NCBI RefSeq assembly: GCF_017921975.2
Contig: NZ_JAGEMO020000004.1
Span: forward strand, 124,001-188,000
Length of the DNA: 64,000 nt
DNA from: Hymenobacter terricola
GTDB lineage: Bacteria > Bacteroidota > Bacteroidia > Cytophagales > Hymenobacteraceae
Direction of reading: 5' to 3'
Shown here: in pieces, positions 51,942 to 60,209 of the stretch
Position numbering within the stretch: the first letter of the stretch is position 1
Layout: each line of letters opens with the position of its first letter
The notes under the pieces: model-generated
Databases searched by the model: none
Told to the model about the DNA's origin: nothing
Seen by the model: only the letters and a program-made list of their open reading frames with translations
Translations under genes and position numbers: made by a program

Positions 51942-52313
51942 TTAGCGGGCGGCGTAGAGGCGCTGCATGTGGCGGTGCTGGCCAAATTGCTGCGCCAGCA
52001 CCGCGTTGGATTGGCCGGTAGCGGGGTCGCGCAGCACCTGTTGCAGGGCCAGGTTGAGCTGGCGGGTGGCACGGCGGCACGGGCCGCGGCGGGCCATGTC
52101 GAGGCAGAGGTTGTCGAGCCGCTCTTCATACACGAGCTGGTCCTGGCCGTTGTAGAAGCGCACGATGCTGTAGTTGTGGGTGGTGAGGTTGGTTTCGACG
52201 TTCCAGTAGCCGGCGGGAGCGGTGCTGACGGGCAGCGTTTGGGCATGGGCGAGCGGCGAAATCGAGACGAAGAGCAGCACAAGGCCGAGGCGGAAAATGA
52301 GGGAGTTTTTCAT
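51942..52313 (-). CDS. Small secreted hypothetical protein
   Basis: A 123-residue protein. The signal peptide (FRLGLVLLFVSISPLAHAQ) is followed by a short beta-rich segment (AGYWNVETNLTTHNYSIVRF, YNGQDQLVYEERLD) and a helical C-terminus with a Cys pair (NLCLDMARRGPCRR) and ATRQLNLALQQVLRD. I do not recognise the family; similar short secreted proteins are common in Hymenobacter-like genomes. ATG 52313 was chosen to start at the signal peptide. Confidence 0.65.
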   Translation of the reverse strand: MKNSLIFRLGLVLLFVSISPLAHAQTLPVSTAPAGYWNVETNLTTHNYSIVRFYNGQDQLVYEERLDNLCLDMARRGPCRRATRQLNLALQQVLRDPATGQSNAVLAQQFGQHRHMQRLYAAR

Positions 52314-52393
52314 GGTTAGAAAAAGCTTGAGAGTGAGAATTTGAAATACTAAGCGGTTGTTAGAGAAGCAGCCAGGCTCTTTGCTGCTGGCAG

Positions 52394-52882
52394 CTACTGG
52401 CCTACATAGCGGGTAAGCACGTAGGTGCCCTGGCCGGAAATTGCCTGCCACTGCCCTTCAATATGTTGGAAGATGGTGGTTCGGCGCACGTAGATGAATG
52501 ACTCGCCGGCGGGGGTGCGGATTTTGATGCGCTTGGTTCCGGTTAGCGAGGCCACGTTGCCGGAATAAGCGAAAATGTCGAACTGCGGCGCCATGCTCTC
52601 CACCGTCACCCACGGCCCATGAATGAGGGTCTGAATCTCGGCGGCCTTGTTGTTCAGGTCGCCATTGGGGGTGCAGTTGTAGTAGGTGGAGGCGAAACGC
52701 CGCGCAAAAAATGCCGAATCCCGGCCCACCATGGCCCGCATTTGCTGGGCGTCCTCGTCGTAGAAATAGGCTTTGGCTTCGTCGTAGGTGGAGAATGCCG
52801 TTGGGACCTGGGGCGCGGACGATTCTTTTTTGCAGGCGCCGAGCGGCAACAGCAACCAGAGGAAGTAGGTGTATTTTTTCAC
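52394..52882 (-). CDS. Lipoprotein with DUF4440/NTF2-like fold
   Basis: A 162-residue lipoprotein starting at GTG 52882 (KKYTYFLWLLLPLGAC). The lipobox LGAC is followed by KKESS. Then RDSAFFARRFASTYYNCTPN, FDIFAYSGNVASLTGTKRIK and FQHIEGQWQAISGQGTYVL match the NTF2-like DUF4440 pattern. I rejected the longer ATG frame because it puts 80 unrelated residues before the lipobox. It is probably anchored in the outer or inner membrane facing the periplasm; the function is unknown. Confidence 0.7.
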   Translation of the reverse strand: MKKYTYFLWLLLPLGACKKESSAPQVPTAFSTYDEAKAYFYDEDAQQMRAMVGRDSAFFARRFASTYYNCTPNGDLNNKAAEIQTLIHGPWVTVESMAPQFDIFAYSGNVASLTGTKRIKIRTPAGESFIYVRRTTIFQHIEGQWQAISGQGTYVLTRYVGQ

Positions 52883-53165
52883 GGCTTTGGGGGAATAAGG
52901 GTGAATTGGATTGGGCCGCTGAACGCCTTGGCAAAGCCGGTGATGGAGCGTTGAAGTACCCAAAGATGGCCGCCTGAAAAACCCATTGCTTGCATATTCG
53001 CCCGGCACCGCCCACGGGGCGCAATACGACCGCGGGCCGCCGACCAATGGGTGGTTTGGTTGTTGGTCGATGAACGGCAACAGTTGGTCTACAAAGCGGA
53101 TTTTTAACGCCTTAGCTACCCGCAATTCAATATATTTACGCTCAGGCTAACCCACCGATTGCGGC

Positions 53166-54350
53166 ATGGCACAGACGAACCCCCAATGGCTGACCCACGC
53201 GCTGCGGGCCATAGACGAGCGGCGCTGGCTGCGGCACGGCCTGTTCTGGCTGGTGCGCACGGTGGTGCTCACGTGGCTGGTGACCTACATCATCCACGTA
53301 GCCGTGAACGTGCGGCTGGGACTGCGCGACATGCTCCTGCTGCTGGTGCCGCACATGCTGGCCACCTACGCGCTGCTGTATGGCGTGCTGCCCGCGCTGT
53401 GGCAGGGCCGCCGCACGCGCTTCCTGCTGCTGCTGGCGGGGTGGGCGCTGCTGAGCCTTACGCTCCATCATGCCTTCCGGTATTTCGTACTGGTGCCGCG
53501 CTACGTAGGCCTGAAAACCCCCATTTCGGACGCGCACAATGCGCTTTCGCCCGGCCCGTTCATCGTGTTGCTGATTACGGCCGGGGTGGCGGCCTGCCTG
53601 CGGGTGTACCGGCAGTGGCGGCAAAAGGAGCTCGACAATGCCCAGCTCACGCACGACAACTACCAGGCCGAGCTGCAGCTGCTTAAGGCCCAGATTCACC
53701 CGCACTTCCTCTTCAACACCCTCAACAATCTGTACGCCCTCACGCTCCGGCAAGCAGACCAGGCGCCGGAGGTGGTGGCGCGCCTCACCGGCCTGCTGCA
53801 ATTTGTGGTGGAGCAGGGCGACGCGCCGCTGGTGACGCTGCGCGACGAAGTGGCCCTGCTGCGCAACTACATGGCCCTGGAGCAGCTGCGCTACGGCCCG
53901 CGCCTGACGCTGGAATTCCGGGCCGACGACCTGCCCGCCACGGCCCAAATAGCGCCGCTGCTGCTGCTGCCCCTGGTCGAAAATGCCTTCAAGCACGGCT
54001 CGGCCGAGCAGGTGGGCCGGGCGCACATCAGCGTGGTGCTGGCCGTGGAAGCCGGCCACCGCTTCACCTGCGTCATCATCAACACGAAGAATGACACGGC
54101 CGCCGAGCCGACGCAATCGGGCATTGGCCTGCGCAACGTGCGCCAGCGCCTTGAGCTGCTGTACCCGCAGCGGCACCGCTTCGAAACCGAAGCCCGCGCC
54201 GACACTTACATCGTGCGGCTGACGCTGCAACTCCCCGGCGGGGAGATGGCCGACGCCCCGCCAGCCGCCCCGCTCCGGCAGTTGGCGGCGGCTGGCCAAC
54301 CGGCCGTTTCGGAGTTTTCCCAAAGCATTGCTCACCCCCACCACGCATGA
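53166..54350 (+). CDS. Sensor histidine kinase, LytS/YehU-like
   Basis: A 394-residue membrane histidine kinase. Four membrane segments occupy residues about 18-150 (LVRTVVLTWLVTYIIHV, MLLLLVPHMLATYALLYGVL, FLLLLAGWALLSLTLHH, FIVLLITAGVAACL). The His_kinase domain has AQIHPHFLFNTLNNLYALTL with phospho-acceptor His180. The GHKL ATPase has LPLVENAFKHG (N box) and GIGLRNVRQRLELLY (G box). It overlaps the next kinase gene by four bases and is co-transcribed with a LytTR regulator, its likely target. Confidence 0.9.
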   Translation: MAQTNPQWLTHALRAIDERRWLRHGLFWLVRTVVLTWLVTYIIHVAVNVRLGLRDMLLLLVPHMLATYALLYGVLPALWQGRRTRFLLLLAGWALLSLTLHHAFRYFVLVPRYVGLKTPISDAHNALSPGPFIVLLITAGVAACLRVYRQWRQKELDNAQLTHDNYQAELQLLKAQIHPHFLFNTLNNLYALTLRQADQAPEVVARLTGLLQFVVEQGDAPLVTLRDEVALLRNYMALEQLRYGPRLTLEFRADDLPATAQIAPLLLLPLVENAFKHGSAEQVGRAHISVVLAVEAGHRFTCVIINTKNDTAAEPTQSGIGLRNVRQRLELLYPQRHRFETEARADTYIVRLTLQLPGGEMADAPPAAPLRQLAAAGQPAVSEFSQSIAHPHHA

Positions 54351-55471
54351 AAAACTGGCTGCACCACCGGGTAGCGCGGCACGTTCTGTTCTGGGCGGCA
54401 GTGTCGGCTTTTTTGTGGCTGATTCAGCTGCCCAATCCGGCGTTTATCGGCGAGCGGCTGTACTGGCGCACGTATCTGGTGTCGCAGCTGCCCACTTTGG
54501 TGCTGGGCACCTACTCGCTGATGTACGGGCTGCTGCCGCGCTTGCTGCTGCGCCGGCAGCCGGGGCAGTTTCTGCTGCTGCTGCTGGGCTGGCTGGTGGT
54601 CTGCGGGCTGGTTTCGAACTTGCTGTGGCTGTTTTTCGGCAGCTACCTCACGCCCGTGGTGTTCGGCGGCAAGCCCTTCCTGAAGTTGGATTGGGGGGAG
54701 CTTATCGCCGACCTGAACGCGGGTTTCTTCGAGATGCTGATTGTGGCCGGCATAGCCAGCGCCATTAAGGTGTTCAACCAGTGGTACGAGCAGCGGCAGC
54801 TCAGCCTGCTGCTGCTGCAACGCAAGCTGCACACCGAGCTGGAGTTGCTCAAGGCCCGGCTCCAGCCCGCGTTCCTGTTCAATACGCTGCGCACGCTCCA
54901 GGCCCTCACGGAGCAAAAATCGCCCGAATCGCCGGCGGCGGTGCTGCACCTTTCGGCCCTGCTGCGCTACCTGCTCTACGAAAGCCAGCTGGCCGAGGTG
55001 CCGCTGGCCGAAGAAGTGGCGCTGATGCAGCACTACGTAGCCCTCGAACGGCTGCGGCTGGGCTCGCGCGTGGAAGTCTCGCTCAGCTTCAGCGGGGCCC
55101 TGGAAGCGCATACCATTGCCCCGCTGCTGCTACTGCCGTTCGTGGAAAACGCGTTTCGGCACGGGGCCGACACCCGCCAGGACTACCCGTGGGTGAGCCT
55201 CGATTTGGTGGCGAAGAAAAACTCCTTTACCTTCAAAGTAATCAATAGCCGGCCGCAAACCGGCCCTGCCCCGGACGAGGAAACCGAGCTGGGCAGCGTG
55301 CGGGAGCGTCTCGCCCGCCTCTACCCCGACCAGCACGAGCTGAAAATGGTGGCCGACCCCGACACGTTCCTGGTGGTGCTGCACCTGCGGCGCGCCCCCA
55401 CGGCCGCCACGGCGGCTTCGTTGCCCGCCGCGCGGCCCGCCGTGGCCCCGGAATTCCACCCCAATGCATAG
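54347..55471 (+). CDS. Degenerate histidine kinase lacking the phospho-acceptor His
   Basis: A 374-residue paralogue of the preceding kinase with four membrane segments. The acceptor region reads KARLQPAFLFNTLRTLQAL: both histidines of the normal IHPHFLFNTL are replaced (Gln and Ala175). The N box LPFVENAFRHG remains, but the G box is altered (ETELGSVRERLARLY instead of GIGLRNVRQRL). It can probably not autophosphorylate in the usual way and may act as a dimer partner or regulator of the first kinase. It starts with an ATGA overlap and ends 6 bp before the response regulator gene. Confidence 0.85.
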   Translation: MKNWLHHRVARHVLFWAAVSAFLWLIQLPNPAFIGERLYWRTYLVSQLPTLVLGTYSLMYGLLPRLLLRRQPGQFLLLLLGWLVVCGLVSNLLWLFFGSYLTPVVFGGKPFLKLDWGELIADLNAGFFEMLIVAGIASAIKVFNQWYEQRQLSLLLLQRKLHTELELLKARLQPAFLFNTLRTLQALTEQKSPESPAAVLHLSALLRYLLYESQLAEVPLAEEVALMQHYVALERLRLGSRVEVSLSFSGALEAHTIAPLLLLPFVENAFRHGADTRQDYPWVSLDLVAKKNSFTFKVINSRPQTGPAPDEETELGSVRERLARLYPDQHELKMVADPDTFLVVLHLRRAPTAATAASLPAARPAVAPEFHPNA

Positions 55472-55477
55472 CCGGCC

Positions 55478-56185
55478 ATGAAACTACATTGCTTACTTGT
55501 CGACGACGAGCCCCCGGCGCTGGAAGTGCTTGAATCTTACGTGCGGGAGGTGGCGCACCTGGAGCTGGTGGGCACCTGCGGCAATGCCCTGGAGGCCTTC
55601 GGCATCCTCCAGCAGCGCCCCGTGGATTTGCTGTTTCTCGACATCAAAATGCCCAAAATGCTGGGCACTGATTTCCTGCGCAGCCTGCGCCACCCGCCGC
55701 AGGTCATCTTCACCACCGCCTACCGCGAATACGCCTACGAGGGCTTTGAGCTGGATGCGGTAGACTATTTGCTGAAGCCGATTTCGCTGGAGCGGTTCCT
55801 GAAAGCAGTGGCCAAGGCCAACAAAACCGAGGCCGCTCCCGCCCCGCCGCCCGAACCCGCGCCGCCCGCGAACGCGGAGGCTTTCCTCTATTTCCGCATC
55901 GACCGGAAGATGGTGAAAGTGGTGCTGCGCGACATTCTCTACATCGAAGGCCTGAAGGACTACGTGAAGATTCACCTGACGGCGGGCCCGGTGCTGGTGG
56001 TGAAGCAAACCATCAGCGGGATGGAGGAAAAGCTGTCGGAAAGCAATTTCCTGCGCATTCATCGCTCGTTTATCGTGGCGCTCGATAAAATCCGAACCTA
56101 CAGCGCCCGGCACATCGAAGTGGCCGACCAGGAGCTCCCGATTGGCCGTCTCTTTCACCAGCGCGTGGATGAGGTACTGGGCTGA
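55478..56185 (+). CDS. LytTR family response regulator
   Basis: A 235-residue regulator. The receiver domain has LLVDDEPP (acidic pocket), LFLDIKMP with phospho-acceptor Asp55, VIFTTAYREYAYEGF (Thr) and LLKPISLERF (Lys). After a Pro/Ala linker comes a LytTR DNA-binding domain (IDRKMVKVVLRDILYIEGLK, FLRIHRSFIVALDKI, LPIGRLFHQRV). It receives phosphate from the kinases encoded immediately upstream and binds direct-repeat promoter sites in other LytTR systems. Confidence 0.93.
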   Translation: MKLHCLLVDDEPPALEVLESYVREVAHLELVGTCGNALEAFGILQQRPVDLLFLDIKMPKMLGTDFLRSLRHPPQVIFTTAYREYAYEGFELDAVDYLLKPISLERFLKAVAKANKTEAAPAPPPEPAPPANAEAFLYFRIDRKMVKVVLRDILYIEGLKDYVKIHLTAGPVLVVKQTISGMEEKLSESNFLRIHRSFIVALDKIRTYSARHIEVADQELPIGRLFHQRVDEVLG

Positions 56186-56197
56186 GCGCCGGAACTC

Positions 56198-56234
56198 AGA
56201 ACGTCCTGCTTAGACAAGCTCAGCAGGACGTTCT
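56198..56234. repeat. Hairpin repeat, GAACGTC-TGCT family (copy 1)
   Basis: AGAACGTCCTGCT (56198-56210) pairs with AGCAGGACGTTCT (56222-56234). The loop contains ACAAGCT. The motif recurs at 60142-60187. It lies after the LytTR gene and may also act as a terminator. Confidence 0.7.
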
Positions 56235-56287
56235 TTCGAAACGATTTTCCTGAATTCTCAAACCACTTCGGCAGATGTGGCCGGCCC

Positions 56288-56773
56288 CTATTGCTGCTCC
56301 AGGCGCTCAATCATGGCCTTCATCTCTTCGATTTCCCGCTTCTGGGTGGCGACGATGCCATCGGCCAGCTTGCGCACCTCGGGGTCTTTGATGGAAGCCC
56401 GCTCGCTGGTGAGAATGGCGATGGAATGGTGCGGAATCATGGCCTTCATCCAGCGCGTGTCGTTCACGAAGGTCTGGCTGCGCACCAGGAGCAGCGCCCC
56501 CACGAACAGCGTGAGGCTGGCCCCCATGATAAGGCCGTTCGTCGTTTTGTTGGGGTACATCATGGGCATCATCAGCAGCATCACTACGGCCATGGCCGTC
56601 ACCATCAGCACCGTCATGTAGAAGCGGGTGAGGCTGAAATAGACGTGGTCGAGCTCGTAGGTATTAAGGTACATAACCACATACATGATGACGAAGGAAA
56701 TGGCCAGCGTCAGCAGAAACTTGCGGTAGTGGCCTTGGGGCATAGCGGCGTTGGGAGGGCTCAGGTGCATCAT
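56288..56773 (-). CDS. DUF305 family membrane protein
   Basis: A 161-residue protein. Three membrane segments (LLTLAISFVIMYVVMYL, MTVLMVTAMAVVMLLMMPMMY, LIMGASLTLFVGALLLV) precede a C-terminal DUF305 part: RWMKAMIPHHSIAILTSERA, DPEVRKLADGIVATQKREI. The HHSIAI and Met-rich helices suggest metal (copper) handling, as proposed for relatives; this is inference. Start choice among 56773, 56770 and 56743 is uncertain; I took the first of the clustered ATGs after the last upstream frame residues lost similarity. Confidence 0.82.
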   Translation of the reverse strand: MMHLSPPNAAMPQGHYRKFLLTLAISFVIMYVVMYLNTYELDHVYFSLTRFYMTVLMVTAMAVVMLLMMPMMYPNKTTNGLIMGASLTLFVGALLLVRSQTFVNDTRWMKAMIPHHSIAILTSERASIKDPEVRKLADGIVATQKREIEEMKAMIERLEQQ

Positions 56774-56951
56774 CAAAAAGGAAGGTATCTGGCAGGCGCA
56801 CGCTACTTCCAACCATTGGAGCGGCGGCCTTGATTAGCCAAACGGGCGATGAAGGAAGTAAGTTGTGTCACCATCCGGCCGCCAAATCGGTTACATAACC
56901 AGCGGCCGCGGTGGTGTTGCTGCCCGGATTACCCGCACCTTTGCGTCTTCT

Positions 56952-58367
56952 ATGTCTGATTCTCCCTCCCGCTATGCCCGCGTGCTGGCCTGGTTCGACC
57001 GCGTCTTTATCCAACCGCTGTACACGGCGCGGGTGCGGCGCCTCATCCTGCAAAGCGTCCCCTTCTGGATTGCCTCGCTGCTGACCGGGCTCATGGCCGT
57101 GGGCTACGAAAAAGTTTTTGCCTGGGCCGAGGACGTGAGTTTTACCTGGCTGCGCCTTGCGCCGGCGCTGGCCTTTGGGCTCACGCCGCTGGCCTTCCTG
57201 GCCTCCTGGGCGCTGGTGAAGGGACTGGCCCCGGCGGCGCGGGGCAGCGGCATTCCGCAGGTGATGGCCGGCATCGAGCTTTCGACCCCCGTGCAGCACC
57301 GGCACACGGCCTACCTGCTGAGTTTGCGGGTGGCCGCAGTCAAGGTTCTCAGCAGCGTGGTGCTGCTGCTCGGCGGCGGCGTTATTGGCCGCGAGGGGCC
57401 CACCATTCAAGTATCGGCGGCCATTTTCCGGGCCATCAACCGCCTGCAGCCGGCGGGCTGGCCCCAGCTCTCGCGCCAGATTGCGCTGGTGACGGGCGGG
57501 GCGGCCGGGCTGGCGGCGGCCTTCAACACCCCGCTGGGGGGCATCGTGTTCGTGGTGGAGGAGCTGACCCAGATTCACCTCTCGCGCTTTCGCATGGCCG
57601 TGTTCAGCGCCGTGATTATCGCCGGGCTCACGGCCCAGCAGTTCCTGGGCTCCTACCTCTACCTGGGCTTTCCGAAGGTGACCTCGCCGGCCGGCTGGTA
57701 CCAGGCCCTGGTGATGGTGGCGGCCGTGGCCTGCGGGCTGGCGGGCGCGTATTTTGCCAAAACCCTGCTCTGGCTCAACGGCTACCGCAAGCGCTTTGTC
57801 ACCCTGCAGGCGCAGGCGGGCTGGGTGGTGGGCTGCGGCCTGCTGCTGGCCGGCCTGGCCTACGTGGTGGGGCCCGACGGCGTGGGCACGGGCAAGCCCA
57901 TCATCAACCGGCTGCTGTTTCAGAACGACGGCGTGACGCCGGGCTACCTGTTTCCGGTGCGCTTTGCGGGCATGGCCCTGAGCTACAGCAGTGGCGGGGC
58001 GGGCGGCGTGTTTGCCACTTCGCTGAGCGCGGGCGCGCTGCTCGGCGACGGCATCGCGCGGCTGGCCCACGTGGCCGTGGCCGACCGCAACCTGCTGATT
58101 CTGGTGAGCATGGTGGGGTTTCTCACGGGCGTGGTGCGCTCGCCGTTCACGGCCGCCATTCTGGTGCTGGAAATGACGGACCGGCACTCGGCCATTTTCC
58201 AGCTGCTGATTGGGGCCATGCTGGCCCAGGCCGTGGCCGCGCTGGTGGACCCGCACTCGCTGTATGAGCACCTGCGCCAGGGCTTCATCCGCGAAACGCT
58301 GAGCCAGGAAGATGGGCCAGTAGCAAAGGTTGCCGCCTCTCCTGCGGCCCCCACCCCGCAGCCGTAG
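56952..58367 (+). CDS. ClC family chloride channel or antiporter
   Basis: A 471-residue ClC protein with about ten membrane helices. The ion-path motifs are ARGSGIPQV (GSGIP), VIGREGPTIQ (GREGP, gating Glu) and GGAGGVFATSLSAGA (a GxFxP-like segment with Thr in place of Pro). FNTPLGGIVFVVEELT supplies the conserved Glu region of exchangers. No C-terminal CBS domains are present. It moves chloride or another anion across the inner membrane, probably in exchange for protons. ATG 56952 was preferred over a longer frame without similarity. It opens a cluster of transport genes. Confidence 0.92.
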   Translation: MSDSPSRYARVLAWFDRVFIQPLYTARVRRLILQSVPFWIASLLTGLMAVGYEKVFAWAEDVSFTWLRLAPALAFGLTPLAFLASWALVKGLAPAARGSGIPQVMAGIELSTPVQHRHTAYLLSLRVAAVKVLSSVVLLLGGGVIGREGPTIQVSAAIFRAINRLQPAGWPQLSRQIALVTGGAAGLAAAFNTPLGGIVFVVEELTQIHLSRFRMAVFSAVIIAGLTAQQFLGSYLYLGFPKVTSPAGWYQALVMVAAVACGLAGAYFAKTLLWLNGYRKRFVTLQAQAGWVVGCGLLLAGLAYVVGPDGVGTGKPIINRLLFQNDGVTPGYLFPVRFAGMALSYSSGGAGGVFATSLSAGALLGDGIARLAHVAVADRNLLILVSMVGFLTGVVRSPFTAAILVLEMTDRHSAIFQLLIGAMLAQAVAALVDPHSLYEHLRQGFIRETLSQEDGPVAKVAASPAAPTPQP

Positions 58368-58414
58368 CCGGCGGTTCCACGAACCCCGGCTGCCGCGAGC
58401 CGTTAATCCCAGGG

Positions 58415-59656
58415 ATGAGTCTATTTTCCTTTTCGGCCGCCCTGCTGACGCTGGCCGCCCTGTTCTCCTATCTGAATGCCCGTTTTTTGCGTCAGCCGGC
58501 GGGGATTATGTTTTTGCTGCTGGGCGTGGTCGCGGCCATGGGGGTCCTGGCTGGGGGGCGCGTCGTGCCGGGCTTTACCGCCACCGTCCGGGCAGCGTTG
58601 CTGCAATTTGATTTCACGGAGTTCCTGATGGGCTCGGTGCTGAGCTTCCTGCTCTTTGCCGGCGCGCTGCACGTGCGGGTGGAGGCCCTGAAAGCGGTGT
58701 GGCAGAGCATTGCGGCCTACTCTACGCTGGGCGTGCTGCTGGCCACGGCCCTGGTGGGCGTGGGCACCTATGGCCTGTTGCACCTGGCCGGGGTGGCGCT
58801 GCCGCTGCTGCCTTGTTTGCTGTTCGGGGCGCTCATTGCTCCCACCGACCCCATTGCCGTGCTGGGCATTCTCAAAACCACGGACCTGGATAAGAACATC
58901 GAAACCAACCTGGCCGGCGAGTCGCTCTTCAACGACGGCTTCGGGGTAGTGGTGTTTGCCACCCTGCTGAAACTGGCCACGCCCGGCGAAACGCCTGGCG
59001 CGGGCTCGGCCGCGTTGCTGCTGTTGCGCGAGGCGGGCGGCGGCCTGCTGGCCGGGGCGGGGCTGGCCTACGCGGGCTACCGGCTTATCAAAACCGTGGA
59101 CCACTTTCAGACCGAAGTCATCCTGACGCTGGCCCTGGTGATGGGCGGCTACGCGCTGTGCCACGCGCTGGGCGTGTCGGGGCCGCTGGCCATGGTGGTG
59201 GCGGGCCTGGCCATTGGCAACGTAAGCCGCAGCGACGCCGTGTCGGATACCACCCGCGACTACCTGGAGAAGTTCTGGGAGGCGCTCGACGAGGTGCTCA
59301 ACGCCGTGCTCTTCGTGCTCATGGGCCTGGAGCTGGTGGTAATTGGGTTCAGCCCGTTTTACCTGGGGCTGGGCGTGGCGGCGGCGGTGCTGGCCCTGCT
59401 GGTGCGCTACGTGGCGCTGGCCCTGCCCACGCGGCTGCTGGGCCTGTCGCGGCAACTGCCGCCGCGCACGCTGGCTATTCTGAGCTGGGGCGGGCTGCGC
59501 GGGGGCATTTCGCTGGCGCTGGCCCTGGGCCTGCCGGACGGCCTGCACCCGGAGGTATTTGTGCCCATGACGTTTGCCGTGGTGCTGTTTTCGGCCGTGG
59601 TGCAGGGGCTTACGTTAAAGAAGCTGCTGGGCTGGCTCACCCCCCGCGCTGCCTGA
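58415..59656 (+). CDS. Sodium/proton antiporter, CPA1 (NhaP) family
   Basis: A 413-residue protein with about 12 membrane helices. GALIAPTDPIAVLGILK carries the TDP motif, NLAGESLFNDGFGVVVF the ESxxND motif, and WGGLRGGISLALALGL the conserved Arg. These define CPA1 Na+/H+ exchangers. It exports sodium in exchange for protons and helps pH and salt control. It lies 47 bp after the ClC gene on the same strand, so the two are probably co-transcribed. Confidence 0.93.
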   Translation: MSLFSFSAALLTLAALFSYLNARFLRQPAGIMFLLLGVVAAMGVLAGGRVVPGFTATVRAALLQFDFTEFLMGSVLSFLLFAGALHVRVEALKAVWQSIAAYSTLGVLLATALVGVGTYGLLHLAGVALPLLPCLLFGALIAPTDPIAVLGILKTTDLDKNIETNLAGESLFNDGFGVVVFATLLKLATPGETPGAGSAALLLLREAGGGLLAGAGLAYAGYRLIKTVDHFQTEVILTLALVMGGYALCHALGVSGPLAMVVAGLAIGNVSRSDAVSDTTRDYLEKFWEALDEVLNAVLFVLMGLELVVIGFSPFYLGLGVAAAVLALLVRYVALALPTRLLGLSRQLPPRTLAILSWGGLRGGISLALALGLPDGLHPEVFVPMTFAVVLFSAVVQGLTLKKLLGWLTPRAA

Positions 59657-59697
59657 CCGGGCCCTTGGCCCCACCATTGTTGCTTGTACCCCTTTTG

Positions 59698-60117
59698 ATG
59701 CTCCCCACCCAACACTATTTCTCCAACGCCGTCGGCTCGGTCGATTTCTCGCCCGAGGGCGGCTACCTGTACCTGCACTGGTCGGGCGCGCCCATGACGA
59801 GCCCCGAGTTTCGGGCCCTCTACACGCACGCCCACAACCTGCTGCGGCGCTACCCGCTGCGCGGCCTGCTGGCCGACCACCGCGCCATGCCCGCCGCCCC
59901 CACCCCTGCTGACCGCGACTGGCTGCTGAATACCTGGCTGCCCGCCGTGCTGAAAGACACCGCCTTTGCGCGCTACGCCGTGGTGCCCACCCTCGCGCCC
60001 GAGCACCGCCTGCACACGCCTGCCGTGGCCGCGCAGCTGCGCCGGGCAGTGTCCACCGCCTTTTTTGAGGAGCTTCCGCCCGCCTCGGAATGGCTGCGGG
60101 CCGATGAGGCTGTTTAG
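59698..60117 (+). CDS. Hypothetical STAS-like protein
   Basis: A 139-residue soluble protein. It starts MLPTQHYFSNAVGSVDFSPE, followed by GGYLYLHWSGAPMTSPEFRALY, RGLLADHRAMPAAPTPADRDW and FFEELPPASEWL. The alternation of strands and helices with a DHRAM loop and a late FxxxxxAxxWL helix resembles Bacteroidota STAS/SpoIIAA-like proteins, but I am not certain. It sits between the antiporter and MscS genes on the same strand. Start ATG 59698. Confidence 0.6.
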   Translation: MLPTQHYFSNAVGSVDFSPEGGYLYLHWSGAPMTSPEFRALYTHAHNLLRRYPLRGLLADHRAMPAAPTPADRDWLLNTWLPAVLKDTAFARYAVVPTLAPEHRLHTPAVAAQLRRAVSTAFFEELPPASEWLRADEAV

Positions 60118-60141
60118 GTAGCCCATTGAGCGACATCTGAT

Positions 60142-60187
60142 GAACGTCATGCTTCGACAAGCAGATGCCAGACAGAGCATGACGTTC
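60142..60187. repeat. Hairpin repeat, GAACGTC-TGCT family (copy 2)
   Basis: GAACGTCATGCT (60142-60153) pairs with AGCATGACGTTC (60176-60187). The loop contains TCGACAAGC. It is the same family as 56198-56234 with A/T for C/G at one pair, a compensatory change. Confidence 0.75.
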
Positions 60188-60209
60188 CATTTATCAGCCA
60201 GTTATACTT

